Below are positions 19,727 through 28,631 of a DNA stretch of 64,000 nucleotides, piece after piece. Origin of the DNA: Ideonella paludis (GTDB lineage Bacteria > Pseudomonadota > Gammaproteobacteria > Burkholderiales > Burkholderiaceae_C); assembly GCF_018069865.1 (NCBI RefSeq), contig NZ_JAGQDG010000006.1, positions 310,001 to 374,000 on the forward strand. The letters are read 5' to 3'. Under the pieces are notes generated by a model. It had not been told where the DNA came from and did no database searches. It worked only from the letters and a program-made list of their open reading frames with translations. Position 1 is the stretch's first letter. Each line of letters opens with the position of its first letter. The position numbers and the translations under genes are program-made.

Positions 19727-20278
19727 TTATTGCGGCAGTGCCATGGGCTCTGGCCGCCAACGCGCCATGTTCAGGCAGTCGGCATATTCACCGTGGCGGA
19801 TGGCATAGCCGCGCAGGCGGCCCTCTTCCACAAAGCCGTGGCGTCGGTAGAGCGCAATGGCGCGGGCGTTGTCGGCAAACACCGTCAGCTCAATGCGCTG
19901 CAGCGTCGTCCAGTGGTCCGCGTAGTCGGTCAGCGCAGCCATCAGCGCGTCGCCCACGCCTTTGCCTTGTGCGGGCACGGCCACGGAGATACCCAGGCCG
20001 ATGGCATGCCGGCGCCGCAGCAGGGGCGAGCTGCCAAACAAGCCCGCACTGGCCACCACCTGCCCGCCCAGTTCTGCCACCAGTGAGATATCCATGCTGC
20101 CCGGCGCCACCGGGGTGGACAGGCGCTCGCGCCACATCGCCTCGCTGGGGTGCGGCAGTTGCAGCAGTTGGCCAAACACCGCAGGGTCCGCCATGTAGGC
20201 GGCCAGGGCTGCGGCGTCGTCAGGGCGGCTGCGGCGGATGTTGATCTCAGAGGATGGGGCAGATCGGGCGGGTTTCAC
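19727..20278 (-). CDS. GNAT acetyltransferase, AaaT/YhhY-like
   Basis: 183 residues resembling E. coli YhhY (AaaT), an N-acetyltransferase acting on L-amino acids such as Met and Phe. The match covers the characteristic LQLPHPSEAMWRERLS segment, the acetyl-CoA loop VPAQGKGVGDALMAAL, IELTVFADNARAIALYRRHGF and the end GEYADCLNMARW. A small promoter-ORF-terminator unit lies directly upstream on the same strand and could affect its expression. Confidence 0.82.
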   Translation of the reverse strand: MKPARSAPSSEINIRRSRPDDAAALAAYMADPAVFGQLLQLPHPSEAMWRERLSTPVAPGSMDISLVAELGGQVVASAGLFGSSPLLRRRHAIGLGISVAVPAQGKGVGDALMAALTDYADHWTTLQRIELTVFADNARAIALYRRHGFVEEGRLRGYAIRHGEYADCLNMARWRPEPMALPQ

Positions 20279-20342
20279 ATCAAAGCTCCTTCAGGGTTTG
20301 GAGGCACAAACAAAAGGCTTGCTGGTTGGCGGGCAGAAAAAC

Positions 20343-20366
20343 AAAAGGCCCGCTGGTGAGCGGGCC
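20343..20366 (-). terminator. rho-independent terminator of the small transcription unit
   Basis: On the minus strand, an 8-bp stem (GGCCCGCT/AGCGGGCC, plus-strand 20347-20354 and 20359-20366) with a four-base loop is followed by TTTTG and more T. It lies about 43 bases after the stop of the 42-residue ORF and 65 bases before the YhhY-like start, so it ends a short transcript or acts as an attenuator. Confidence 0.8.
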
Positions 20367-20408
20367 TTGGTGGGTGGCAGGGTCACTGCCGGGAAAGCTG
20401 CGGGCTCG

Positions 20409-20537
20409 CTACGCGCTGGAGGGGCTTGGGGTGTGAAACATCGTCTGGGTGACGATGGCGCACACGTGCGCAAACACACCACCAAAGAGGTGGGCCGCTA
20501 GCAGGGCCAGACGGGGAGTGGTGTGCAGAGAGCTCAT
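20409..20537 (-). CDS. putative 42-residue membrane miniprotein or leader ORF (alternatively part of an sRNA)
   Basis: ATG at 20537, stop at 20409. The protein starts MSSLHTTPRLALLAAHLFGG and continues with a hydrophobic stretch to about residue 34, enough for one membrane helix. Most third positions are G or C, as in real genes here. A consensus-like promoter (TTGACA, 18 bases, CATACT) ends seven bases before the ATG, so the mRNA would be nearly leaderless; a strong terminator follows. No family recognised. The same unit could instead be a non-coding RNA of about 190 bases. Confidence 0.4.
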   Translation of the reverse strand: MSSLHTTPRLALLAAHLFGGVFAHVCAIVTQTMFHTPSPSSA

Positions 20538-20543
20538 CAGGCC

Positions 20544-20573
20544 AGTATGAGGGGCCGGCTGCGGGCTTGTCAA
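20544..20573 (-). promoter_or_regulatory. sigma-70-type promoter of the small unit
   Basis: Minus-strand TTGACA (20568-20573) and CATACT (20544-20549) separated by 18 bases. The -35 is perfect and lies over the end of the upstream hydrolase gene. The predicted transcription start is at or within a base or two of 20537, the A of the ORF start codon. Confidence 0.65.
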
Positions 20574-21553
20574 TGCGATGCGGTGCCAGGCACGGCCAAC
20601 GCGTTGCGCAGAACCTGCAGCAGCAACGCCTCTGAAGCTGCCAAGGCCGCAGGCTGGCCGCCCACATGCACGCCTTGGCCCGGTCGGGTGCCGTTGGGCA
20701 CATCGCGGCGCAGGCGCACTGGGGCGGTGCTGTCAAAGCCATGCACTGCGCCTTCAAACAACTGGGCTTGTACGGCATGGGGGCCTTGGGCTTCGCGGGC
20801 CAGGGCCACGCAGGGCTCGGGGGCGGTCCAGTCGTCGTCGGCGCCCAGCATCAGCCACAGCGGCGCACTGGGCTCAAAGCCGCGTTGGCGCTCAGCCTCG
20901 CAACCGGGGTAATAGGCCACGGCGGCGGCGGGGCGCACCGGGCTTTGGCGCACCTCTGGGTAGCGGGCGTTCAGCGAGGAGAGCACCGCACTGCCGCCAT
21001 GCGACCAGCCCATCAGCGCCAAGCGCTGTGGGTCCACCCCGGGCTGTTGGGCCGCCCAGCGCAGCGCCGCCAGCGCATCGGCCCGGCGGTGGCCTTGGTG
21101 CACACGGCGCTGGCTCAGGCGCTGAGTGCACAGCTCACGCTCGCCACGGGGTGTGAGCGAATCGACGATCAGCACCTGCCAACCTTGGGCATGCAGCAGC
21201 GCGGCATAGTGTTTGAAGCGCGTCGACAAAGCACGCTCACTGCCCACGCGCTGCTCGCCCCGCTCAGACCCGCTGAACATGCCCCCGCAGCCATGCAAGA
21301 GCACCACCAAGGGGCTGGGCTGCGCGCTGGACACCGGCCACCACCATGCAGGAAGCATCGGGGTGGTGGCGTCGCCCGAGGGCAGCTGAACCCATTGCGG
21401 CTCGAACGATGTGGGCGGCGCCGCGGCACTGGCGGGTGGCGCGCTGGTGCTGTCGTGTGGGGCGACTTCGGGCCAATGGCTGCATCCCACCAAGGTGGCC
21501 CCTAGAAGCAGCAAGCCCAGCACGGGCGTCAGACGAGAAGGCATGGAGCGCAT
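20570..21553 (-). CDS. lipoprotein alpha/beta hydrolase (dienelactone hydrolase-like)
   Basis: 327 residues. A lipoprotein signal ends in LVGCS (Cys24), followed by a Ser/Pro/Ala linker and an alpha/beta-hydrolase domain. The oxyanion region is VVLLHGCGGMFSG, the nucleophile elbow GWSHGG, the acid in LGADDDWTAPEPC and the catalytic His in AVHGFDS. The arrangement is like dienelactone hydrolase family proteins; the substrate is unknown. Last gene of the alaS-to-nadR run, nine bases after nadR. Confidence 0.82.
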   Translation of the reverse strand: MRSMPSRLTPVLGLLLLGATLVGCSHWPEVAPHDSTSAPPASAAAPPTSFEPQWVQLPSGDATTPMLPAWWWPVSSAQPSPLVVLLHGCGGMFSGSERGEQRVGSERALSTRFKHYAALLHAQGWQVLIVDSLTPRGERELCTQRLSQRRVHQGHRRADALAALRWAAQQPGVDPQRLALMGWSHGGSAVLSSLNARYPEVRQSPVRPAAAVAYYPGCEAERQRGFEPSAPLWLMLGADDDWTAPEPCVALAREAQGPHAVQAQLFEGAVHGFDSTAPVRLRRDVPNGTRPGQGVHVGGQPAALAASEALLLQVLRNALAVPGTASH

Positions 21554-21562
21554 GGGCCGATG

Positions 21563-22657
21563 CTACGCCGATGGGCCGGGCCGCTCACTCGGCTCCAGCG
21601 CTGCCAGCACCGCCGCCACACGGCCGGCCACAGGGCCTCGCACGTGCAGATAGGGCATGCCCCGCTGGGCCAGCGCCTGCAGCGTCCAAGCATGTTGGCC
21701 TTGCTGCCAGCTCAGGTCGCGCCGAGTGCCGTCTTGCACCAGGCCAAAGTCCGGCTCACACAGCACGTTGAGCGCATACGGGCGCAACGCCCAAGGCCGC
21801 AGTGCAGACGCTGCGGGGCTGCTGTCCAGCTCGGCATAGCCCAGTGTCGTCAAGGGCGAGGTGTCGCAGACCAGCACGCGCCCGCCCGCGCGGGCCACGC
21901 GCAGCGCGGCCTCGTCTTCCAGGCGGCATTGCTCCTGGGCAATTTGCAGCAGGTCGTCGGGGCCGAGTTGTCCGCCCCGCTGCTCCCACCACTGGCGGCC
22001 AAACTCGGGCACCCATTCGGTGTGCAGCGCCTGGGCCAAGGCCTGCGCCAAGGTGGTCTTGCCGCTGGACTCGCCGCTCAGCAACACCACACGAGGCAGC
22101 CAGTCGGCCCAGACTTCGGGGGCCAGGTGTTGGGCATGGGATGCGGGCTGGGCGCGAATGCGGCTGGCAGAGATCGGGTGGGCGCTTCGGGCTTCATCCA
22201 CAAGCACCGCCTGCATGGGCTGGCCCAAGGCGGCAGACAGCACGCGGGCGCAGGCCGGGCCCCAAGGCTCGCTGCAAAACAGGGCCTCGGGCGACGCGTA
22301 CAGCTCAGCCCTCAACACCGCCGTTATAAGCCATGCCAAATAGTGCTGATGACTGGCATCGTCGGCGTCATTTTCAGGCATGGGGCGACACGCCAAGCCC
22401 AGGGCTTGGCAGCGTTGGGCCACCCAGGCGTCGTCAAAGGCCAGTGCCCTCACGTTCGCGTGGCGCTGGGCCGCGCGGGCATCGAGCCAGCTTTGGCGCC
22501 GGGTTCGGCTGCAGCCGGCCTGCTCAGGTTGGCTGTAGCCCAACACCAGCAGGTGCTGGCAGGCCTGTGCGGCCTGCTCGATCAAGAACTCATGGCCCAA
22601 GTGCAGCGGAGAGAACTTGCCGACCACCAGGCCTTGCTTGAAGCGCGGTGGGATCAT
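21563..22657 (-). CDS. nadR: NadR-like bifunctional NMN adenylyltransferase/ribosylnicotinamide kinase
   Basis: 364 residues. The N-terminal nucleotidyltransferase has GKFSPLHLGHEFLI (the HxGH-type motif) and ISASRIR. The C-terminal kinase has the Walker A loop LSGESSGKTTLAQAL and CDTSPLTTLGYA. Phosphorylates nicotinamide riboside and adenylates NMN to NAD. The helix-turn-helix repressor domain of enterobacterial NadR is absent, so this is the enzyme-only form. ATGA overlap with pnuC upstream fits a vectorial uptake-phosphorylation pair. Confidence 0.9.
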   Translation of the reverse strand: MIPPRFKQGLVVGKFSPLHLGHEFLIEQAAQACQHLLVLGYSQPEQAGCSRTRRQSWLDARAAQRHANVRALAFDDAWVAQRCQALGLACRPMPENDADDASHQHYLAWLITAVLRAELYASPEALFCSEPWGPACARVLSAALGQPMQAVLVDEARSAHPISASRIRAQPASHAQHLAPEVWADWLPRVVLLSGESSGKTTLAQALAQALHTEWVPEFGRQWWEQRGGQLGPDDLLQIAQEQCRLEDEAALRVARAGGRVLVCDTSPLTTLGYAELDSSPAASALRPWALRPYALNVLCEPDFGLVQDGTRRDLSWQQGQHAWTLQALAQRGMPYLHVRGPVAGRVAAVLAALEPSERPGPSA

Positions 22658-23223
22658 GCGCCCTGCCCAGGCTGCAGGCGCCACTCGCGCCACCAACGCC
22701 ATCCCCCCCACCACGCATTGAGCCAATAGGCGGCATAGAGCACGGCGGTGAGGTGCAGCTCGCGCTGCCAAAACAGCGGCACGCTCAAGGTGTTGACCAG
22801 CAGCCAAAAGGCCCAAGTCTCCAGGCGGCGCGTCATCAGCAGGCCTTGGGCCACTAGCGAGAGGCTCATCACCGCCGCGTCTTGATACGGCAGGAAGGCC
22901 TGGGTGTGGTGAAACAGCAAGCTGCCATAGCCCCAGGTGAGCAAGCCTGCGGCCACCGCCAGGCCCAACAGCAAGGGCCAACGCGTGCGGGTGATGGGGC
23001 GCGGCGTGGCGGCCACCCCGCGCCAGTACCACCAGCCCCAGAGACTGCTCAGCAGAAACAAGCCTTGCAGCGTGGCATCGGCATAGAGTTGGTTTTGATA
23101 GAACAGCACCCCAAACAAAGCGCAGCCAACGACACCTGTCCACCAGGTCGCCACATGATTGCGCGCAGCCAGGAAAATCGACAAGGTGGTGACCGCGTTG
23201 GCGGTCATCTCCAAAGGGCTCAT
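22654..23223 (-). CDS. pnuC: nicotinamide riboside transporter PnuC
   Basis: 189-residue integral membrane transporter with about seven helices, which lets nicotinamide riboside enter by facilitated diffusion; NadR kinase then traps it. Family marks: ARNHVATWWTGVVGCALF, YADATLQGLFLLSSLWGWW and the C-terminal LYAAYWLNAWWGGWRWW. Overlaps by four bases both the ligase gene upstream and nadR downstream. Confidence 0.92.
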   Translation of the reverse strand: MSPLEMTANAVTTLSIFLAARNHVATWWTGVVGCALFGVLFYQNQLYADATLQGLFLLSSLWGWWYWRGVAATPRPITRTRWPLLLGLAVAAGLLTWGYGSLLFHHTQAFLPYQDAAVMSLSLVAQGLLMTRRLETWAFWLLVNTLSVPLFWQRELHLTAVLYAAYWLNAWWGGWRWWREWRLQPGQGA

Positions 23224-24626
23224 GTCTCGTCTCGCGTGTATTGGCGGACCTTGTCGTCTGCCGTCAAGGCGCTGGTGTGCAGCGGCCAAGGGCCTAGCAA
23301 ATGCCGCAGGCCCTGCTCAATCCCTTGCAGCGTGGGGCCGCTGGGCAGCGGGTCCAGCCGCAGGTGCAGGGCACCGCTGCTGGCCTGATGCACCGCCCAA
23401 CGGCGCAGGGGGTGGCGCTGCAGCAGGTGGGTCAGCTCGATGTTGTTGAGCCACTGGCCTTGGGTGGTGACAAAGCGCACCGGGCTGCGGCCGTGCAGGT
23501 CGGCCAGCATCCAGCCGCTGGGGCGGCGCACCCAGCGGGCATGGTCACCCGTACGGTAGCGCAACAGAGGCAGCAGCGGGTTGAAGCCGCCGGTCAGCGT
23601 GATCTCGCCCAGCTCGCCTTCGGGCAGTGCTTGGCCCCGCTCGTCGACGATCTCGATGAACAGGCCCGGCTGCAAGGGCTGCCAAGCCTGCTCTGCCGGG
23701 TGCCACACGGCCATGGGGCCGGCCTCGTTCATGGAATAGAGGTCCAGTACGGGGCAGGCCAAGCGCGCCTCCAGGTGCTGGCGCAGGCCCTGGCTCAGGG
23801 CCATGGAGGTGGAGAGCAGCGCGCGCGGCCGGTGCTGCAGGGGCAGCTGGGCCAGCTCGGCCAAAGACACCGGGTCGCCTGAGATCAGCTCCGGCGCCAA
23901 GGCGTCCAAATAAGCGGCGCGGTCCTCGGGCTGGCGCCACTCGTGCGGCGCCAGGTTGAGCTTGACCACGCCGCAATCGCCCTGCAGCGGGTTGACCGAG
24001 GCATAGGTGAAGCAGCGCTGCTGAAAGCCGGCCAGCACCACCCCCACCTGCCCTGCGCCCGCCCGCAGGTGGATGCCAAAGTGCGCCAGGGCCCGCTGGT
24101 GAAAGGCGCGGTAGTCGGCCGCCACGCTGGGCAGGGACGGCACTTTGAGCGGGTGGCCGGTGGCGCCCGAAGTGCTGAAACAGATCAGCGGCTCTTGCGC
24201 CGCGCGGGGGTGGGTGGCCCAAACATGGCGGGCCAGGTCGGCGCTCAGGTCGGCACGCTGATGGGTCGGCATTTGTGGCCACGGCAAGGGCCTAGGGGCC
24301 AAGCCCGCCCAGGCCGGGATGTGGCCCCAGCGGCGGGCCAGCCAGGCATGCAGCCACCAAGGCCGGCGGCCCGGCAGGCCGGGCGGTGGCAGCGGCGCGT
24401 GCCGCCACAGCACTTGGCGCCAGCGGCAAGCCTGCTGGGCCGCCGCCGAGAGGCGCGGCCCGCTTTGGTTGCGAAACAGCGGGGCCTGAGGGTGCTGGCA
24501 CATCCGGCGCCAAAGGGCCAGGCCTTGCGGGCTGAGCGTGGGGAACAGGGCCGCAGGCGGCTCGCCACTCAAGGCCGCCCAGGCGCCCTCATTCCCGGGT
24601 GTATTTGTCTGCGCCATCTTGGGCAT
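23220..24626 (-). CDS. adenylate-forming ligase, phenylacetate-CoA ligase (PaaK)-like, substrate unknown
   Basis: 468-residue ANL-superfamily enzyme closest in style to PaaK. ATP loop FSTSGATGHPLKV, the YSMNEAG adenine motif, LRYRTGDHARW near residue 375, and a C-terminal DDKVRQYT containing the likely catalytic Lys, so it looks active. Sequence elsewhere is divergent, rich in Trp and Arg. It overlaps both pnuC (4 bases) and the membrane-protein gene upstream (38 bases). There are no phenylacetate pathway genes nearby. A second start at 24617 is possible. A function in the cluster is inference only. Confidence 0.75.
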   Translation of the reverse strand: MPKMAQTNTPGNEGAWAALSGEPPAALFPTLSPQGLALWRRMCQHPQAPLFRNQSGPRLSAAAQQACRWRQVLWRHAPLPPPGLPGRRPWWLHAWLARRWGHIPAWAGLAPRPLPWPQMPTHQRADLSADLARHVWATHPRAAQEPLICFSTSGATGHPLKVPSLPSVAADYRAFHQRALAHFGIHLRAGAGQVGVVLAGFQQRCFTYASVNPLQGDCGVVKLNLAPHEWRQPEDRAAYLDALAPELISGDPVSLAELAQLPLQHRPRALLSTSMALSQGLRQHLEARLACPVLDLYSMNEAGPMAVWHPAEQAWQPLQPGLFIEIVDERGQALPEGELGEITLTGGFNPLLPLLRYRTGDHARWVRRPSGWMLADLHGRSPVRFVTTQGQWLNNIELTHLLQRHPLRRWAVHQASSGALHLRLDPLPSGPTLQGIEQGLRHLLGPWPLHTSALTADDKVRQYTRDET

Positions 24627-25098
24627 CGGGCTCGTCGAGGCGGGCCTGCCATTCAGCAGTCGTGCGGGCTAGAGGGGGCGGCGGCGCAGGCTTGGCACTG
24701 CTGCGCACCAAGCCCCACATCAGTGATCCGGCAGAGAGCCACAGCAACAGGCTGGCCAGTGGTGTCATCCAAGCGGTGCCAAGCTTGGCCAGCAGCATGC
24801 TGGCCCCCACCACCCCCATGACGAAGGCCCAACCCGCGCGGTTGGAGTCCAGCACCAGCATCACGGCCGCGACAGCCAACAGCAACCAGCCCATGCCGGG
24901 CGAAGCGCGCCACAGGCCCATCAGCCCGCCAGTCAGCGCCAAGACTACGGCCAAAAAGGTGGCCGAGATGGCGCAGGCCACGGGCCCTGTCGGCAAGACT
25001 CGGCGTTTCTCAGCCTGATGCACGGCAAAGCCCAGGCCCAAGACCCAGCAGAACCACATCCACCAGGGCATGTGGGCAAGGTTCAGCAGCTCAGCCAC
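24589..25098 (-). CDS. multi-pass membrane protein of unknown function
   Basis: 169 residues with about four to five hydrophobic segments (for example MWFCWVLGLGFAVH, ISATFLAVVLALTGGL, WLLLAVAAVMLVLDS, ASLLLWLSAGSLMWGLV) and a polar tail ending DEPDAQDGADKYTRE. Starts at a GTG (25098) with GGGG just upstream; ATG 25071 is the alternative. Nine bases after the preceding membrane protein and overlapping the ligase downstream. No family recognised. Confidence 0.65.
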   Translation of the reverse strand: MAELLNLAHMPWWMWFCWVLGLGFAVHQAEKRRVLPTGPVACAISATFLAVVLALTGGLMGLWRASPGMGWLLLAVAAVMLVLDSNRAGWAFVMGVVGASMLLAKLGTAWMTPLASLLLWLSAGSLMWGLVRSSAKPAPPPPLARTTAEWQARLDEPDAQDGADKYTRE

Positions 25099-25107
25099 AC
25101 CAGCCCC

Positions 25108-25746
25108 TTAGGCAGCGGGCGGATCGTCCTTGCCGCGGGTGGGGCTGGGCAGTGGCATCGCGGGCTCATCCACCGTGCGCGCCTCCACGTCCACCACCTC
25201 GCTGTCCACCGGCCCAGGGCCGGGGCGCTGCCAGGCAAAGCCGCCTCTGAAGCCGCCTTTGCCGCTGCCGAAGGCAAAACCGTTGGCGGCGGCCGGGTCG
25301 GGCTTGGTGAAGAAGCAGCCCCAGATCGTCAGGGCCAGCGCGATGAGCAACAGAATGCTGTTGATGGCGCGCAGATCGAGCAGCAGCCCGAAAAACGCCG
25401 TTAAGGCCACGAGGCCAAACAGCGGCCAGGAGATCAGCGCCAGCATCATCACGCCCCACCAGCCCTTGCGGGCGGCAAAGGCCGTCAGCACGGGGGCCAA
25501 GGCCACGCCGATGACCGCCGTGGCTTTGGGGCCGGGGTAGATGCCCACCAACTCACGGCCAAAGCTCAGCACGGCCGCAAAAACGAACAGTGCAAAGCCC
25601 GCGCCGCGCAGCTTGAGGGCCAAGGCTGAGCGCGGCATGCCGCTGCGGGCGTTGACCCAGAAAAAGGCGGCCAGCCAGACCAGCCACCAGACAAAGTGCA
25701 TGTCTGAGAGCTGGGCCAGGCTGCTCCAGGTGGAGGAATCAGGCAT
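25108..25746 (-). CDS. multi-pass membrane protein of unknown function
   Basis: 212 residues with about five hydrophobic segments (HFVWWLVWLAAFFWVNA, GFALFVFAAVLSFG, AVIGVALAPVLTAF, WGVMMLALISWPLFGLVAL, SILLLIALALTIWGCFF), then a Gly/Pro-rich hydrophilic tail of about 60 residues. It begins two bases after the alaS stop, so it is probably on the alaS transcript. A TTG at 25752 overlapping that stop is an alternative start. No family recognised. Confidence 0.65.
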   Translation of the reverse strand: MPDSSTWSSLAQLSDMHFVWWLVWLAAFFWVNARSGMPRSALALKLRGAGFALFVFAAVLSFGRELVGIYPGPKATAVIGVALAPVLTAFAARKGWWGVMMLALISWPLFGLVALTAFFGLLLDLRAINSILLLIALALTIWGCFFTKPDPAAANGFAFGSGKGGFRGGFAWQRPGPGPVDSEVVDVEARTVDEPAMPLPSPTRGKDDPPAA

Positions 25747-25748
25747 GC

Positions 25749-28391
25749 TCAAACGCGCTCGGCCACCCAGCCACGCACCGAGGCCAGGGCCTCAGGCAGC
25801 TTGCTGGCATCGGTGCCGCCGGCCATGGCCATGTCAGGCTTGCCGCCGCCCTTGCCGCCCACTTGCTGGGCCACAAAGTTGACCAACTCACCGGCCTTGA
25901 CCTTGCCCAAGGCGTCGGCCGTCACGCCGGCAGCGATCTGCACCTTGGCGCCGTCCACGGCCGCCAGCACGATGGCCGCCGTCTTGAGCTTGTTCTTCAA
26001 CTGGTCCATGGTGGTGCGCAGCGTGGCGGCATCCGCGCCTTGCAGCGTGGCGGCCAGCACTTTCAGGCCGTTCACATCGACAGCTTGGTTCACCAGCTCG
26101 TCGCCCTGGGCCGAGGCCAGCTTGCCCTTGAGCGCGGCCACTTCCTTTTCCAGGGCGCGCACTTGGTCTTGCAGGCTGCCAATGCGCTGGGCCACTTCGG
26201 CCGGAGCGGCTTTCAGGGCGCCGGCCACGTCGTTGACGGTGGCTTCCAAGTTTTGCAGATAGGCCAAGGCGTTGTCGCCGGTGACGGCTTCGACACGGCG
26301 GATGCCGGCGGCCACGCCGCTCTCGGCCACGATCTTGAACAGGCCGATGTCGCCCGTCGCCTTGACGTGCGTGCCGCCGCACAGCTCTTTGGAGCTACCG
26401 ATGGACAGCACGCGCACGGTCTCGCCGTACTTCTCGCCAAACAGCATCATCGCGCCGCTCTTTTGCGCGTCGTCCAGGGCCATCACCTGGGCCTGGGCTT
26501 GGGCATTGGCCAGCACTTCAGCGTTCACCAAGGCCTCCACCTGGGCGATCTGGGCCGCGGTCATCGGGGCGGTGTGGGCAAAGTCAAAACGGGTGCGGTC
26601 GGCGTTGACCAAGCTGCCCTTTTGCTGCACATGGCCGCCCAGCACTTCGCGCAGGGCTTTGTGCATCAGGTGGGTGGCGCTGTGGTTGCGCACGGTCTTG
26701 GCGCGTTGCTCGACATTGACCTTGGCGGTGAAGACATCACCCACCTTGACGCTGCCTTCGGCAATGTGGCCATGGTGGCCAAACACATCGGCCTGGATCT
26801 TGAAGGTGTCGCTCACCTCGACCTTGGTGGAGGCATTGCGCAGCTCGCCCGCGTCACCCGCCTGGCCGCCGCTCTCGGCATAGAAAGGCGTGTGGTCCAG
26901 CACGATGACGGCATCGTCACCGGCCTGGGCCTCGGCCACGGGGCTGCCGTCCACATAGACGGCCACGACCTTGGAGGTCTCGCACACCAAGTGCTCATAG
27001 CCATGGAAGGCGGTGGCGACACCGCTGTACTCCAGGCCTGCCGCCATCTTGAATTTGCCGGCGGCGCGGGCTTGCTCGCGCTGGCGGTTCATGGCCACTT
27101 CAAACCCGGCTTGGTCCACCGTCACGCCGCGCTCGCGGCAGACATCGGCCGTCAAATCGACCGGGAAGCCATAGGTGTCGTGCAGCTTGAAGGCGGTTTC
27201 GCCGTCGATCTGCTGGGCGCCGGTGTTCAGGGCGTCTTCCAGAATTTCCATGCCGCGGGCGATGGTCTGGAAGAAGCGCTCTTCTTCTTGCTTCAGCACC
27301 TCAAAAATGCGGTTAGCGCCTTGTTTAAGCTCAGGATAGGCCTCGCCCATCTCCACGGCCAAGGGGTGCACCAGGGTGTGGAAGAACGGGGCGCGCGCGC
27401 CCAGCTTGTAGCCATGGCGAATGGCGCGGCGGGCAATGCGGCGCAGCACAAAGCCACGGCCAGCGTTGCCGGGGATCACGCCGTCGGCCACCGTGAAGGA
27501 GCAGGCGCGGATGTGGTCGGCAATGACCTTGAGGCTCGGGCTGTCGGCGTCGCAACCCGCCTCGCCGGGCTTCACGCCTGACGCGAAGTCCACCGCGTTC
27601 TTGGCGGCGGCCAGCAGCTTGACGAAGAGGTCGATCTCGTAATTGCTGTGCACATGCTGCAGCACCGCGGTGATGCGCTCCAGGCCCATGCCCGTGTCCA
27701 CGCTGGGCTTGGGCAGCTTGTGCATCACACCGTCTTCGGTGCGGTTGAACTGCATGAAGACGTTGTTCCAGATCTCGATGTAGCGGTCGCCGTCTTCGTT
27801 GGGGCTGCCCGGGGGGCCGCCGGCCACATCGGGGCCGTGGTCGTAGAAGATTTCGGTGCAGGGGCCGCAGGGGCCGGTGTCGCCCATCATCCAGAAGTTG
27901 TCGGACATGTAGCGGCCGCCCTTGTTGTCGCCGATGCGCACAATGCGCTCGGCGGGCACGCCCACCACCTTGTTCCAAATCTCATAGGCCTCATCGTCTT
28001 CGGAGTAGACGGTGACCCACAGCTTCTCGGCCGGCAGCTTGAACTCTTTGGTCAGCAGCTCCCAGGCATATTGAATGGCGTCATGCTTGAAGTAGTCGCC
28101 GAAGCTGAAGTTACCCAGCATCTCAAAGAAGGTGTGGTGCCGCGCGGTGTAGCCCACGTTGTCCAGGTCGTTGTGCTTGCCGCCAGCGCGGATGCACTTC
28201 TGGCTGGTGGTAGCCCGGCTGTAGGGCCGCTTGTCAAAGCCCAGGAACACATCCTTGAACTGGTTCATGCCCGCGTTGGTGAACAACAGCGTCGGGTCGT
28301 CCCCCGGCACCACGGGGCTGGAGCCCACAATGGTGTGGCCCTTGGACTCGAAGTACTTCAGGAACGTGTTGCGGATCTCGGAGGCTTTCAT
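25749..28391 (-). CDS. alaS: alanine-tRNA ligase
   Basis: Class II synthetase charging tRNA-Ala; 880 residues, the usual length. The N-terminal catalytic core starts [19 protein letters not shown] with motif 2/3 regions [18 protein letters not shown] and [12 protein letters not shown]. The editing domain has [14 protein letters not shown] and the zinc motif [13 protein letters not shown]. The C-Ala domain ends the protein. ATG 28391 begins the conserved sequence; the 30 in-frame residues upstream are not family-like. Head of a long minus-strand run of overlapping genes. Confidence 0.97.
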   Translation of the reverse strand: MKASEIRNTFLKYFESKGHTIVGSSPVVPGDDPTLLFTNAGMNQFKDVFLGFDKRPYSRATTSQKCIRAGGKHNDLDNVGYTARHHTFFEMLGNFSFGDYFKHDAIQYAWELLTKEFKLPAEKLWVTVYSEDDEAYEIWNKVVGVPAERIVRIGDNKGGRYMSDNFWMMGDTGPCGPCTEIFYDHGPDVAGGPPGSPNEDGDRYIEIWNNVFMQFNRTEDGVMHKLPKPSVDTGMGLERITAVLQHVHSNYEIDLFVKLLAAAKNAVDFASGVKPGEAGCDADSPSLKVIADHIRACSFTVADGVIPGNAGRGFVLRRIARRAIRHGYKLGARAPFFHTLVHPLAVEMGEAYPELKQGANRIFEVLKQEEERFFQTIARGMEILEDALNTGAQQIDGETAFKLHDTYGFPVDLTADVCRERGVTVDQAGFEVAMNRQREQARAAGKFKMAAGLEYSGVATAFHGYEHLVCETSKVVAVYVDGSPVAEAQAGDDAVIVLDHTPFYAESGGQAGDAGELRNASTKVEVSDTFKIQADVFGHHGHIAEGSVKVGDVFTAKVNVEQRAKTVRNHSATHLMHKALREVLGGHVQQKGSLVNADRTRFDFAHTAPMTAAQIAQVEALVNAEVLANAQAQAQVMALDDAQKSGAMMLFGEKYGETVRVLSIGSSKELCGGTHVKATGDIGLFKIVAESGVAAGIRRVEAVTGDNALAYLQNLEATVNDVAGALKAAPAEVAQRIGSLQDQVRALEKEVAALKGKLASAQGDELVNQAVDVNGLKVLAATLQGADAATLRTTMDQLKNKLKTAAIVLAAVDGAKVQIAAGVTADALGKVKAGELVNFVAQQVGGKGGGKPDMAMAGGTDASKLPEALASVRGWVAERV

Positions 28392-28498
28392 CCGGCAGTC
28401 TTTCAGCGCTGTGCCACCACGCGCAGCGCAGCAGGCATTTGAGAGGTTGGACGGGGCCTGACACGAAGGCCGAGAGGCCACCGTGAGGCGAAGCGACG

Positions 28499-28504
28499 AT
28501 TATA
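28499..28504 (-). promoter_or_regulatory. putative -10 box upstream of alaS
   Basis: TATAAT on the minus strand, giving an alaS leader of about 100 bases. No good -35 hexamer is seen at 16-18 bases, so the assignment is tentative. Confidence 0.35.
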
Positions 28505-28631
28505 GGGAGCGGCCCCACGGCCCCCTTGTTTGATGCCCTGAGCACCGGTGCTTTGGCGCGCCGCTGCAACGAGAATCAAGGCTATCGGGGCACAGACCCC
28601 AAGAAGCGAGTTGATATTGAGGAGGTTCCCC

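Noticed and set aside
20409-20537. 6S RNA at the small transcription unit
   Set aside because: The size is right, but the 5' and 3' ends do not pair and no central bubble is seen.
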